64,000 nucleotides of DNA, from positions 56,697 to 120,696 of the forward strand of contig CALULP010000042.1 in the NCBI GenBank assembly GCA_944321495.1. Reading direction: 5' to 3'. Under the pieces are notes generated by a model. The model searched no databases. It worked only from the letters and a program-made list of their open reading frames with translations, and had not been told where the DNA came from. Origin of the DNA: an uncultured Bacteroides sp. GTDB lineage: Bacteria; Bacteroidota; Bacteroidia; Bacteroidales; Bacteroidaceae. The translations under genes were made by a program, and so were the position numbers. Below are positions 27,774 to 37,084 of the stretch, one piece after another; position 1 is the stretch's first letter; each line of letters starts with the position of its first letter.

Positions 27774-27848
27774 GAAAGCAAAAACATAACTAATTTGTTG
27801 AGAGCGGAAAGCAAATTTTCATAGAATCTGCTCTACGAAGAAAGCAAA
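27774..27848. repeat. Three spaced GAAAGCAAA repeats upstream of the ATPase gene
   Basis: GAAAGCAAA occurs at 27774, 27817 and 27840 on the plus strand, with spacings of 43 and 23 bp, close to four and two helical turns. They lie just upstream of the ATPase promoter and may be sites for a regulator. Confidence 0.5.
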
Positions 27849-27895
27849 TTGCACAAAATAGTCGGTAAAATACAGGTCAAGTCAAATATCCGACA

Positions 27896-29230
27896 CTACT
27901 CTTTGACCTGTATCAGCACATTGGACACAATGGCTGCCAGCCCTCCCGTAGTGATGCCGGAGGAAAAGATGCCCCGCAAGGTTTCCGGCAACTGGTTGAG
28001 GATGTCCGGCACCAGCTCCACACTCAAACCCAATGAGAAGCTTACCGCCATGACCAACGTGGCTTTCCGCCCAATGGGCTGCGCGGCGATGATGCGGATG
28101 CCTGCCGCTGCCACCGTGCCGAACATCAGCAACGTAGCCCCGCCAAGCACCGGCTCGGGCATCAGCGAAAAGACAAGCCCGACGGCAGGGAACAGTCCCA
28201 GCACCACCAGAAAGGCGGCAATGTAATAGCCCACGTAACGGCTGGCCACGCCCGTAAGCTGAATCATCCCATTATTCTGCGCAAAAATGGAGTTGGGAAA
28301 CGAGTTGAACATGCCTGCCAGCATGGAGTTGAACCCGTCGGCCAGAATGCCTCCCGAGGCACGGCGGATAAACTTCTCACCCTCTACCGGTTCGCCCGAA
28401 ATGAGCGAATTGGCCGTAATGTCGCCGTAAGCCTCGATAGCCGTAATCAGGAATATCAGTCCCAAGGCAATGAACGACGACAAACTGATGTCCAACCCGT
28501 AACGGAAAGGCACAGGCACATTGAAACCTCCATAACTCTCTATGGACGAGAAGTCTACCATCCCCATCGTCCACGCCACCACATAACCGATAAGCAGCCC
28601 GATAACAATGGAACTCATGCGCAGGTAACGGTTACCGCTACGGTTGAAGAAGATGATAAGCACCAACACCAATGCCGCCAACCCTACGTAACGCAGCGAG
28701 CCAAAGGTGCCATCGGCCTGTGCCACAGCCCCTCCCCCACAGGCCGTGATGCCCACCTTGATAAGGCTCATGCCTATGAGAGTCACCACGATGCCTGAAA
28801 TGAGCGGAGTAATGATGCGCCGGGTGTACTTCAAGACACGGCTGATGACCATCTCCACACATGAAGCCGCCATGCACGAGCCGAATATCAGCGGCAATCC
28901 GCCTGCCATGCCTGCCGCTATGATTGGACCGATAAAAGAGAAACTGGTACCCTGAATGCAAAGCAACCCCGTGCCGATGCACCCGAACCGCCGGCACTGC
29001 ACGAAAGTGGAGATACCCGAAGCAAAAAGCGCCATCGATACCAAGTAACCCGTAGTCTCGGCATCCAACTTCAGCGCTCCGGCTATGATGAGCGGCGGGG
29101 TAATAATCGCCACGAAGATGGCCAACAGATGCTGCAAGGCTGCAAAAAATGCTTCCTTGAAAGGCGGACGGTCATTCAAACCGTATATCAAACCATTGCC
29201 AGGCGTAGAAGGTTGTCCGGTTTCTTCCAT
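27896..29230 (-). CDS. Nucleobase:cation symporter-2 family permease, probably xanthine
   Basis: A 444-residue inner-membrane transporter of the NCS2 family with about 12-14 hydrophobic segments. Family marks: the CIGTGLLCIQGTSFSFIGP loop, GITACGGG, the EAYGDITANSLISGEPV segment with the motif-1 Glu, and NSIFAQNNGMIQLTGVASRYVG, which corresponds to the QNxGxxxxTG signature. ATG at 29230 is preferred over a GTG two codons upstream. It begins 8 bases after the stop of xpt, so it most likely imports xanthine (or guanine) for that enzyme. Uracil specificity cannot be excluded from sequence alone. Confidence 0.92.
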   Translation of the reverse strand: MEETGQPSTPGNGLIYGLNDRPPFKEAFFAALQHLLAIFVAIITPPLIIAGALKLDAETTGYLVSMALFASGISTFVQCRRFGCIGTGLLCIQGTSFSFIGPIIAAGMAGGLPLIFGSCMAASCVEMVISRVLKYTRRIITPLISGIVVTLIGMSLIKVGITACGGGAVAQADGTFGSLRYVGLAALVLVLIIFFNRSGNRYLRMSSIVIGLLIGYVVAWTMGMVDFSSIESYGGFNVPVPFRYGLDISLSSFIALGLIFLITAIEAYGDITANSLISGEPVEGEKFIRRASGGILADGFNSMLAGMFNSFPNSIFAQNNGMIQLTGVASRYVGYYIAAFLVVLGLFPAVGLVFSLMPEPVLGGATLLMFGTVAAAGIRIIAAQPIGRKATLVMAVSFSLGLSVELVPDILNQLPETLRGIFSSGITTGGLAAIVSNVLIQVKE

Positions 29231-29237
29231 ATGCACT

Positions 29238-29804
29238 TCAACGTATCTTTATTTCGCAATTGTCCAAACTCTCGATAATGGCAAGAGACTCTACATGAAT
29301 GCCCTGCTCACGCAACTCATCGCCACCATGTTGAAAGGCTTTTTCTATAATAAAGCCCATGCCTACCAACTCTGCGCCGGCCTGATTCACCAAATCAATA
29401 ATACCTTTGGCGGCATTGCCATTGGCCAAGAAATCATCGACAAACAGTACTTTGTCGCCCGGGCAAAGGAAGTCGCGACTGACGCAAACATCATAATTCC
29501 GTTGCTTGGTGAAGGAATAAACCGATGTAACCAACATATTCTCCATCGTACTGGGCTTCTTTTTCTTGGCAAAGACCACGGGCAACTCCAGCAAGTAACC
29601 AACCATGATGGCAGGCGCAATGCCGCTTGCCTCAACCGTAATGACCTTGTTGATATCGGTCGATGCGAACCGCCTTACCAGCTCCACCCCGATGGATTTC
29701 ATCAGAATAGGGTCCATCTGGTGATTTATGAAGTTGTCTACTTTCAGAATGCCGCCGGGAAAGCAACGGCCGTCGCGCAAAATTCTTTCTTTCAGTGCTT
29801 TCAT
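29238..29804 (-). CDS. xpt: Xanthine phosphoribosyltransferase
   Basis: A 188-residue cytoplasmic enzyme that turns xanthine and PRPP into XMP for purine salvage. The PRPP-binding signature is [16 protein letters not shown]. The N-terminus ([29 protein letters not shown]) and the EASGIAPA loop match Xpt rather than Hpt/Gpt. It lies between mfd (41 bases away) and the permease gene, all on the same strand. No purine riboswitch was seen in the short upstream gap. Confidence 0.95.
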   Translation of the reverse strand: MKALKERILRDGRCFPGGILKVDNFINHQMDPILMKSIGVELVRRFASTDINKVITVEASGIAPAIMVGYLLELPVVFAKKKKPSTMENMLVTSVYSFTKQRNYDVCVSRDFLCPGDKVLFVDDFLANGNAAKGIIDLVNQAGAELVGMGFIIEKAFQHGGDELREQGIHVESLAIIESLDNCEIKIR

Positions 29805-29845
29805 TATATCTATATTTTAGGATGACTCTCTATTCATGTATTTCC

Positions 29846-32800
29846 TCATTCTTCCACCTGCATCCCCATCACCTCTTGCAACACGCTGACAGCTTCTTCT
29901 ACCGAAGTCACATCTTTCACCTGCATGGAGCGTTTGCCATTCTGCTCACGAAGGTCGCAGCGGCGGGTGTACTTCATCATGTAGGCAATGATTTTACCGA
30001 ATGCCTGGCTTTGATAGTAAGGACTGTCGGGATTGCTGACAAAGAACAACGTCATGCGCCCGCCTTTCAGGAATACCTTCTCTACTCCCAAGCGGGCAGC
30101 CATGCGCCGCAAGGGGACGATGCGAAGCAGTTCTTCCGTCTCGCGCGGCACCGGACCGAAACGGTCTTCCAACCGGGCACGGAAGGCTGCCACGTCCTTG
30201 TCCAACGTCAGCCCGTCCAACTCTCGGTAAAGCAGCATACGCTCACTGCTTCCGGTGACGTATGTGGCGGGCAACAGCAGTTCAAGATCGCTTTCAACTT
30301 GGCACTCATCCACAAACTGCTCGCCGCTGATGGTACCGTCGCCCTTCAGTTCGTCGCTATACAGTTCGGCAAACTCATCCGTCTTCAACTCATGCACAGC
30401 TTCGGAAAGTATCTTCTGATAGGTTTCATACCCCAAGTCGGCAATGAAACCGCTTTGTTCGGCTCCCAGCAGATTGCCTGCCCCTCGGATATCAAGATCT
30501 TGCATGGCTATGTGGATGCCACTGCCCAAGTCGCTAAAGTTCTCGATAGCTTGCAGACGCCGTTTAGCCTCGGGTGTAAGCGATGACAACGGAGGAGCCA
30601 GCAGGTAACAAAAAGCCTTTTTATTGCTACGCCCTACACGCCCGCGCATCTGATGCAGGTCGGAGAGACCAAAGTTTTGCGCATCGTTAATAATAATAGT
30701 ATTTGCATTGGGGATATCTATGCCGCTCTCTATAATGGTCGTAGCCAAAAGGACATCATAGTCATAGTTTACAAAGTCCAAGATGATTTTCTCCAATTCG
30801 GCCGGCTCCATCTGCCCGTGCCCAATGCACACACGGCAATCAGGTATATTACGCTCAATCAATGCTTTCAACTCTGGCAGATTGGATATGCGGTTGTTCA
30901 CAAAGAATACCTGCCCGTTACGGCTCATCTCAAAGTTAATGGCATCGGTAATGATTTCTTCATTGAACGTATGCACTTCAGTCTGGATAGGATAACGGTT
31001 GGGAGGCGGAGTTTGAATGACACTAAGGTCGCGGGCACCCATCAATGAAAACTGTAAGGTACGGGGAATGGGGGTGGCAGTCATCGTGAGCGTATCGACA
31101 TTGACCTTAAGCTGCCGGAGTTTCTCCTTGACACTGACACCGAACTTCTGCTCCTCATCAATGATGAGCAAACCCAAATCCTTAAACTTCACATCCTTAC
31201 CCAAGATACGATGTGTACCAATCAGGATATTCACATCACCCGCGGCAAGTCCTTTGATAATGGCTTTCGTCTGGGCAGCCGTACGGGCACGGCTCAAGTA
31301 TTCCACCCGGCAAGGCAAACCTTTCAAACGTTCACTAAATGTCTGGAAATGCTGATAGGCCAGCACAGTTGTAGGGACAAGCACAGCGACTTGTTTGTTA
31401 TCGCACGCTGCTTTGAATGCCGCCCGGATGGCAACTTCAGTCTTACCGAAACCTACATCGCCGCACACCAGCCTGTCCATAGGGCGGGCACTTTCCATAT
31501 CCGCTTTCACATCGGCGGTAGCTTTACTTTGGTCGGGGGTATCTTCATAAAGAAACGAGGCCTCCAACTCGCGTTGCAAGAAGCTGTCCGGGCTGTATTG
31601 AAATCCTTTCTCCTCGCGCCGCTGGGAATAGAGCTTGATAAGGTCACGGGCAATATCTTTGATTTTCTTCTTCGTGCGGTCTTTCAACTTTTCCCACGCG
31701 CCGGTACCCAATTTATTCAGGCGCGGAGGTTCCCCGTCCTTTCCTTTATATTTGGATACTTTATGCAAAGAATGGATAGAAACAAACACCACATCATCAT
31801 TCTGGTAAACAAGCTTCATCACCTCTTGCGTGGTGTTTCCATTGGGTATGCGCACCAACCCCGCAAAACGTCCCACACCATGGTCGGTATGTACCACGTA
31901 ATCGCCCGGAGTGAATTGGTTCAACTCTTTGAGCGACTGGGCCACTTTTCCGCTACGTGCCTTGTCGCTCTTGAGGTTGTACTTATGGAAGCGGTCGAAA
32001 AGTTGATGGTCGGTAAATATGCACAGACGCAAGGTATTGTCAATAAAACCCTCATGCACAGTACGCTCTACGGCAGTGAAGGTGATCCGGCCTCCTCTGT
32101 CCTCGAAGATGGCCCGGATACGGTCCGTCTGCTTGCTGCTATCGCTACATATATATAGGGTATAACCCTTTTCAATGTACGACTTGAAACTTTCGGCCAC
32201 CAAATCAAAGTTCTTATGAAAGATGGGCTGCACGCAGGTATCGAACATAACAGTGGCATCGGGTGTGCCCGTAGGCTTATGACCGAACTCCATGCGGCGG
32301 AAGTCCAAAGCACGGGTGGTAAACTCACCTCCGTTTATCAATTTCCCGTCCAAAGATATGGCGCCATTTTCTTCTGCTGCGCGGGCAGCAATCGCTTGCG
32401 GAGTCAAAGCCTCATCGTGTACTTGCTGTATGCGCTCTCTCAGCCAAAGGAAATCACTCGTCACCAACACTGTATCCTGAGGCAGGAAGTCCAGAAACGA
32501 CACCATTCCATCTGTTCCCGAACGCTCCAATTCACGGCTCAAATCGGGCACGATGATAATATCATTTTTCGGTTCTTTAGACAGCTGGCTTTCTACCTCG
32601 AAAGTACGGATACTTTCCACTTCATCGCCAAAAAAGTCAATGCGGTAGGGATATTCGGAAGAAAAGGAGAATACATCAATTATACTGCCTCTCACAGCAT
32701 ACTGCCCGGGTTCATACACATAATCTACATATTCAAAGCCATAAGTATGCAGCATGTCAGTGATGAATTTCATGTCCACCCGCTCACCGGCATGCAGTTT

Positions 32801-33232
32801 CAAGGTGTTGTCATCCAGTTCGCGGCGCGATACCACTTTCTCTGCCAATGCATCGGGATAAGTTACGACACACCAACCTGCCGTATCTTTCTGCAACCTT
32901 CCCAATACTTCGGTACGGAGAATCTCATTGGCGGCATCTTTTTGCCCGTATTTGATAGCACGGCGGAATGATGACGGGAAGAACAATACTTGCCCATCAC
33001 CCAACACCTGTACCAAATCGTGGTAAAAATATCCGGCTTCCTCCAAATCGCCCAATACAAATACGAACGGTTTCCCCGCCTTCTGAACCAATACAGAAGA
33101 CAACAACGATGGGGCGGAAGCGCACAGTCCCCCGCAATACAACCGACGTACGGAATCATCCTCCAACACACGAACTAAAGCTTCTACATGGGGATGTGAA
33201 GCATAAAGTTGCTGCAAATCGGCAATAGTCAT
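29846..33232 (-). CDS. mfd: Transcription-repair coupling factor
   Basis: A 1128-residue protein that removes stalled RNA polymerase and recruits UvrA. Order: a UvrB-like N-terminal region (domains 1-3), the RNA polymerase interaction domain (GDYVVHTDHGVGRFAG), and the RecG-like translocase with Walker A GDVGFGKTEVA, Walker B LLIIDEEQKFGV, TMTATPIPRTLQFS, LLATTIIESGIDIPNANT and the QMRGRVGRS motif. The TRG motif and the C-terminal autoinhibitory domain complete it. Length and order fit the family. It is the first gene of a likely mfd-xpt-permease transcript. Confidence 0.97.
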   Translation of the reverse strand: MTIADLQQLYASHPHVEALVRVLEDDSVRRLYCGGLCASAPSLLSSVLVQKAGKPFVFVLGDLEEAGYFYHDLVQVLGDGQVLFFPSSFRRAIKYGQKDAANEILRTEVLGRLQKDTAGWCVVTYPDALAEKVVSRRELDDNTLKLHAGERVDMKFITDMLHTYGFEYVDYVYEPGQYAVRGSIIDVFSFSSEYPYRIDFFGDEVESIRTFEVESQLSKEPKNDIIIVPDLSRELERSGTDGMVSFLDFLPQDTVLVTSDFLWLRERIQQVHDEALTPQAIAARAAEENGAISLDGKLINGGEFTTRALDFRRMEFGHKPTGTPDATVMFDTCVQPIFHKNFDLVAESFKSYIEKGYTLYICSDSSKQTDRIRAIFEDRGGRITFTAVERTVHEGFIDNTLRLCIFTDHQLFDRFHKYNLKSDKARSGKVAQSLKELNQFTPGDYVVHTDHGVGRFAGLVRIPNGNTTQEVMKLVYQNDDVVFVSIHSLHKVSKYKGKDGEPPRLNKLGTGAWEKLKDRTKKKIKDIARDLIKLYSQRREEKGFQYSPDSFLQRELEASFLYEDTPDQSKATADVKADMESARPMDRLVCGDVGFGKTEVAIRAAFKAACDNKQVAVLVPTTVLAYQHFQTFSERLKGLPCRVEYLSRARTAAQTKAIIKGLAAGDVNILIGTHRILGKDVKFKDLGLLIIDEEQKFGVSVKEKLRQLKVNVDTLTMTATPIPRTLQFSLMGARDLSVIQTPPPNRYPIQTEVHTFNEEIITDAINFEMSRNGQVFFVNNRISNLPELKALIERNIPDCRVCIGHGQMEPAELEKIILDFVNYDYDVLLATTIIESGIDIPNANTIIINDAQNFGLSDLHQMRGRVGRSNKKAFCYLLAPPLSSLTPEAKRRLQAIENFSDLGSGIHIAMQDLDIRGAGNLLGAEQSGFIADLGYETYQKILSEAVHELKTDEFAELYSDELKGDGTISGEQFVDECQVESDLELLLPATYVTGSSERMLLYRELDGLTLDKDVAAFRARLEDRFGPVPRETEELLRIVPLRRMAARLGVEKVFLKGGRMTLFFVSNPDSPYYQSQAFGKIIAYMMKYTRRCDLREQNGKRSMQVKDVTSVEEAVSVLQEVMGMQVEE

Positions 33233-33256
33233 AACTGTCTCTCAATTTTATGGCTG

Positions 33257-33264
33257 CAAAATTA
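33257..33264 (-). promoter_or_regulatory. Predicted -7 promoter element for mfd
   Basis: On the minus strand TAATTTTG followed by C, 24 bases before the mfd ATG. Confidence 0.55.
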
Positions 33265-33280
33265 GGAAATTATTTGCAAA

Positions 33281-33320
33281 TAAAAGCGTCCCCTCATCCA
33301 CGAAAGGACAAGGGGACGCT
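33281..33320 (-). terminator. Rho-independent terminator after oadB
   Basis: AGCGTCCCCT and AGGGGACGCT pair over 10 bases around a 16-base loop. On the minus strand the stem is followed by TTTTATTT. Confidence 0.82.
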
Positions 33321-33352
33321 CATGGGAAAAGGCGTATTTTATTCCAACGGCA

Positions 33353-34588
33353 TCAAGCCAGGAAAGAAATAAGCACACCCGCAGCTACCGCCGAACCGAT
33401 AACACCCGAGATGTTGCTCGACATGCAATAGTTCAGCACATGGTTCTTGGGGTCATATTTTGTGGCAATCTCGTTACATACACGGCTTGCCATAGGTACA
33501 GCGCTCAAACCGGTAGCACCGATAAGCGGATTGATTTTCTTCTTGGAAAAACAATTCACCACTTTGACAAACAAGATACCACCCGAAATAGACAAGGCAA
33601 AAGCAAGGAAGCCACCTACAACGATGCCTATCGTAGTCCAGTTCAGGAAAGCCTCAGTAGTCATGGTAGCACCGACACTCAACCCCAAGAAGATGGTTGC
33701 CGTGTTCATGATGCTGTTGGCTGCTGCGTCAAACAAGCGGCTGGTATCGCTACCTATTTCTTTCAGCAGATTACCAAACATCAGCATTCCTATCAAAGGC
33801 ACAGCCGTAGGCACGAACAATGCCACTACGGTAGTTACTACGATGGGGAACAGTATCTTCAAGACGCGCATGTTCTTGAATTCCGTCTTCGAAGGATAAA
33901 GTTTCTCCTGCTCTTTCATATTGATCATCAATTCCTTCTTGGTACAGAGCAAACGCACGCACAACGGAATGATGACAGGCACCAGAGCCATATATGAATA
34001 AGCTGCAATGGCAATGGGACCCAACAAGTGAGGAGCCAGTTTAATCGTAGTAAAGATGGCCGTAGGTCCATCGGCACCACCAATGATACCCAACGAAGCA
34101 GCTTCTTTCGGAGTAAAGCCCATCACGATGGCAATAAGCAACACAGCAAAGATACCCAACTGTGCAGCCGCCCCGAAGATAGAAAGGCGCAGATTACGGA
34201 GCATCGGACCGAAGTCTGTCAATGCGCCTACACCCATGAAGATGATAGGAGGCAGAAAGCCACTCTTAATCAACATGTAGTAGATAAAGTTCATCAACCC
34301 CATCTCATGCGCAATTTCATGGAGAGGCATTTCCCAGACGTTCTTCAACACCCCGTTCACCATGACCATGCCATTTTCGTCCGCTTGGGTTACCCCCATC
34401 TCGCCACCGGGAAAGTTAGCGATGAGCACGCCAAAAGCAATGGGAACCAACAACAATGGCTCATAATGCTTCTTAATGCCCAAATAAAGCAAGACGAAAG
34501 CAATGGCATACATCACAAGGAACGACGGATTGGCAAAGATGTTGCTGAACGCCGTCATGTCATACAGTTTTCCAAATATATCTTCCAT
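33353..34588 (-). CDS. oadB: Sodium-pumping oxaloacetate decarboxylase, beta subunit (OadB family)
   Basis: About 411 residues, a multi-pass inner-membrane carboxybiotin decarboxylase that couples loss of CO2 to sodium export. Family marks: the opening region with LLYLGIKKHYEPLLLVPIAFG, GALTDFGPML, then LGIIGGADGPTAIF (the GGADGPT signature with the sodium-binding Asp), and NPLIGATGLSAVPMASRV near the end. ATG at 34588 shares one base with the stop of the upstream alpha subunit gene (TGATG), typical of translational coupling. The substrate acyl group depends on the alpha subunit; methylmalonyl-CoA decarboxylases use the same beta subunit. Confidence 0.94.
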   Translation of the reverse strand: MEDIFGKLYDMTAFSNIFANPSFLVMYAIAFVLLYLGIKKHYEPLLLVPIAFGVLIANFPGGEMGVTQADENGMVMVNGVLKNVWEMPLHEIAHEMGLMNFIYYMLIKSGFLPPIIFMGVGALTDFGPMLRNLRLSIFGAAAQLGIFAVLLIAIVMGFTPKEAASLGIIGGADGPTAIFTTIKLAPHLLGPIAIAAYSYMALVPVIIPLCVRLLCTKKELMINMKEQEKLYPSKTEFKNMRVLKILFPIVVTTVVALFVPTAVPLIGMLMFGNLLKEIGSDTSRLFDAAANSIMNTATIFLGLSVGATMTTEAFLNWTTIGIVVGGFLAFALSISGGILFVKVVNCFSKKKINPLIGATGLSAVPMASRVCNEIATKYDPKNHVLNYCMSSNISGVIGSAVAAGVLISFLA

Positions 34589-36423
34589 CACGCAATTTTC
34601 ATTAATACATCGTCTTCAGAAACAGTATCGCCGGAATTGACACAGATTGCTACAATGGTTCCGTCTACATCGCTACGGATGGCATTGTAAGTTTTCATAG
34701 AGTCAATGTATCCCAGCAAGTCACCTTTTTTCACTTGGTCGCCTACCTTACGTGGCGTTTCCTGCGTATTCTTCGTAAGGAAGAACTTGCCTTCCAGCGG
34801 TGAAAGCACATCCGTACCCTCACCTGCAGGCAATGATACCTTTTCGGTAGCCGAAGCCGGAAGGTCGATATCGCCATAAGCTACCGTCACGCGGTACGAC
34901 TGTCCTTCCACCTGAACGGTAAGCGTCTTCGGTTTGGCATCATCCGGCGCCGATGACTTGTCTTTTTCAGCACGGCGTTTTTCCACATCCTCAAGGAAGT
35001 CTTGCTTGGCTTTTCCACTCTTATAAGCCTCATATTGCGCCGGGTGCATGGCATACTCGAAGAGTTCTTCATCGTCCTCACCCAGTTCCCATTTATTGTC
35101 TTTCATCATCTTGCGGTACTTATCCAAGCAATCGGGATAATTGTCTTGCGGATTACCGGTAAAAAACTTACGTCCCTCACGCTCGGCTTTTTCCACAATT
35201 TCAGGAGCCAGCTCGCCGGGCAACTTTCCGGCCTTGCCAAGTATCATGTCCCAAATATCATCAGCAATCATCCCCCAACGTTCCTTGCCTTTCTCCATAG
35301 CGATGACGTTCATCATAGCCAAGTTCTTCACATACTGGCTGAACGGAGTAACCAAAGGAGGATAGCCCACACGCGGCCAAACGTATGCCACCTCATTGAA
35401 CAGCTTGATGAGCAGTTCATCCTGTTTCATGAAGGGCAGGTTGCGTTTTGCCTTGTATTTGTTGATGCTTTCAAGATTACTTTCCAAGTCGGCCATCAGC
35501 GAACCCATCATGCCACCGGGCAATCCCGGACCAATCAGCAAAGAGTTCATCAGACGGTTGCGCGGACTGATATACAAGCCCAAGAAGTCATCCATAAACT
35601 CTTGGATGAGCGAACGTACCTTCATGTAAGCCTCCATATTGATTTCCGGCACCTGGAAGCCTGCATCTTTCAACATGGCTTGCACGCTGAGCAGGTCAGC
35701 ATGTCCCGTACCCCACGACAAAGGCTCCATGCCTACATCCACGTAATCGCAACCGGCCTCGCATACTTCGAGGATGCTTGCCATGTTGAAACCGGGACCG
35801 GCATGGCTATGATACTGGATAGGAATGTCCTTGATCTTCTTGATGCCTGCAACAATTTTTCCTAAGGTCACAGGACGGCCGATACCAGCCATGTCCTTGA
35901 TACAGATTTCATCGGCACCGGCTTCAATAAGTTGTTTGGCCATATTGACATAGTATTCTACCGTATGCACCGGTGAATGGGTAATGCAAAGAGAGCATTG
36001 CGATATCATACCCGCATCATGTGCATAACCGATGGAAGGAATAATGTTGCGCACATCGTTCAGGCCGCAGAACGTGCGGGTAATGTCCGTACCCTGTGCT
36101 TTCTTTACCTTGTAAAACAACTTACGCACGTCGGCGGGTACCGGGCTCATACGCAATCCGTTCAACGCACGGTCCAACATGTGCGTCTGAATACCGGCAG
36201 CATGGAATGGCTTTGTCCACTCGCGCACAGCCTTATTAGGGTTTTCTCCGAACAGCAGGTTTACTTGCTCAAAGCCGCCGCCATTGGTTTCCACACGGGC
36301 AAAGCAACCCATTTCAACAATGGCTGGAGCCACCTTTACCAGCTGGTCTACGCGAGGTACATATTTCCCGGCACTCTGCCACATGTCGCGAAACACCAAG
36401 CTGAACTTGACTTCTTTTTTCAT
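34588..36423 (-). CDS. oadA: Oxaloacetate decarboxylase alpha subunit with biotin carrier domain
   Basis: A 611-residue cytoplasmic carboxyltransferase. The N-terminal TIM-barrel domain has LVFRDMWQSA-like opening and CIKDMAGI, and HSHAGPG for metal ligands. A PYC_OADA domain follows (about 300-470), then an Ala/Lys-rich linker and a C-terminal biotinyl domain. The biotin lysine should be Lys577 in DSMKTYN, where most families have AMKM; the Met before Lys is kept, the one after is Thr. The start is MKKEVKFSLV. It sits between the gamma and beta subunit genes of the sodium pump. Pyruvate/oxaloacetate is the likely substrate. Confidence 0.93.
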   Translation of the reverse strand: MKKEVKFSLVFRDMWQSAGKYVPRVDQLVKVAPAIVEMGCFARVETNGGGFEQVNLLFGENPNKAVREWTKPFHAAGIQTHMLDRALNGLRMSPVPADVRKLFYKVKKAQGTDITRTFCGLNDVRNIIPSIGYAHDAGMISQCSLCITHSPVHTVEYYVNMAKQLIEAGADEICIKDMAGIGRPVTLGKIVAGIKKIKDIPIQYHSHAGPGFNMASILEVCEAGCDYVDVGMEPLSWGTGHADLLSVQAMLKDAGFQVPEINMEAYMKVRSLIQEFMDDFLGLYISPRNRLMNSLLIGPGLPGGMMGSLMADLESNLESINKYKAKRNLPFMKQDELLIKLFNEVAYVWPRVGYPPLVTPFSQYVKNLAMMNVIAMEKGKERWGMIADDIWDMILGKAGKLPGELAPEIVEKAEREGRKFFTGNPQDNYPDCLDKYRKMMKDNKWELGEDDEELFEYAMHPAQYEAYKSGKAKQDFLEDVEKRRAEKDKSSAPDDAKPKTLTVQVEGQSYRVTVAYGDIDLPASATEKVSLPAGEGTDVLSPLEGKFFLTKNTQETPRKVGDQVKKGDLLGYIDSMKTYNAIRSDVDGTIVAICVNSGDTVSEDDVLMKIA

Positions 36424-36470
36424 ATCTATACTTGCTTATATTTTTTAATTAATTCTATTCATTCACGGTA

Positions 36471-36725
36471 TCACAGTTTCTCCACTTTTGCTACCTTGCC
36501 TTTATCGTGCGTCACCACAGCCACTGCCGCTTTGATAACCGCCATCACGTGGGCAGGAATCGGCGCAGGACCGCCTTTTGCTTTTTCAGGAAGCTCTTCG
36601 GCCGGCGCATACTTATTCACCATCCAGATGAGTCCTTTCCCTAAATAGATAACTATCAGCAGGATAACAAAGACAGTAGCCATTCCGACCACCATCAGGA
36701 GCAATGCTAAACTTAAGTTTTCCAT
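36471..36725 (-). CDS. oadG: OadG-family gamma subunit of the sodium-pumping decarboxylase
   Basis: An 84-residue protein with one N-terminal membrane helix (ALLLMVVGMATVFVILLIVIYLG) containing the family GMxxVFxxL pattern. A Pro-rich linker and a C-terminal segment (HVMAVIKAAVAVVT) follow. Gamma subunits anchor the alpha subunit to beta and help hold zinc. First gene of the oadG-oadA-oadB operon, 47 bases before oadA. Confidence 0.88.
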   Translation of the reverse strand: MENLSLALLLMVVGMATVFVILLIVIYLGKGLIWMVNKYAPAEELPEKAKGGPAPIPAHVMAVIKAAVAVVTHDKGKVAKVEKL

Positions 36726-36767
36726 ATAAAATTGTTAGTATTCGAGGTTGATTTTTTAAAAACTGCA

Positions 36768-36775
36768 CGAAATTA
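36768..36775 (-). promoter_or_regulatory. Possible -7 element for the oad operon
   Basis: On the minus strand TAATTTCG, one mismatch to TAnnTTTG, about 43 bases before oadG. Confidence 0.35.
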
Positions 36776-36858
36776 CAGATTCTTACTTAAAGATTTTGAT
36801 GCGAGATGTATAAAAGATGCTAAAAAGACACACTCCCTACCCTGTCCCAACTACTGCC

Positions 36859-36946
36859 ATGGCAGCACCATAACGCTACCAAATTAGGGCCATAACGCTA
36901 CCGGACAAGCGTTGAAGCGCTACCGAGCAAGCGTCAAAGCGCTACC
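36859..36946. repeat. Four-copy 22-bp tandem repeat
   Basis: GCTACC recurs at 36875, 36897, 36919 and 36941, exactly 22 bp apart. Units 1-2 carry CATAACGCTACC, units 3-4 carry AAGCGCTACC preceded by CAAGCGT. It lies in the 359-bp gap between divergent oadG and the AddB-like gene. Nothing else but the two promoters was seen in that gap. Confidence 0.8.
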
Positions 36947-37032
36947 AAACCATGGCCAAACTATTGCATGAGCAGGGTTAGAGCATTTCAATGACGCGCG
37001 ACTTAAACAAGCAGGGAATCGATGAAAAACCT

Positions 37033-37040
37033 TATCTTTG
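37033..37040 (+). promoter_or_regulatory. Predicted -7 promoter element for the AddB-like gene
   Basis: TATCTTTG followed by CA, an exact match, 44 bases before the ATG at 37085. Confidence 0.6.
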
Positions 37041-37084
37041 CAAAGACAACCCCAACTTAACAACACACTAAACGCGTAACGACA

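Noticed and set aside
29560-29900. Purine riboswitch upstream of xpt
   Set aside because: The gap to mfd is only 41 bases and shows no three-way junction. Control by riboswitch is not supported.
34589-34591. GTG as start of oadB
   Set aside because: The next codon is an ATG that overlaps the oadA stop by one base and fits the family N-terminus better.
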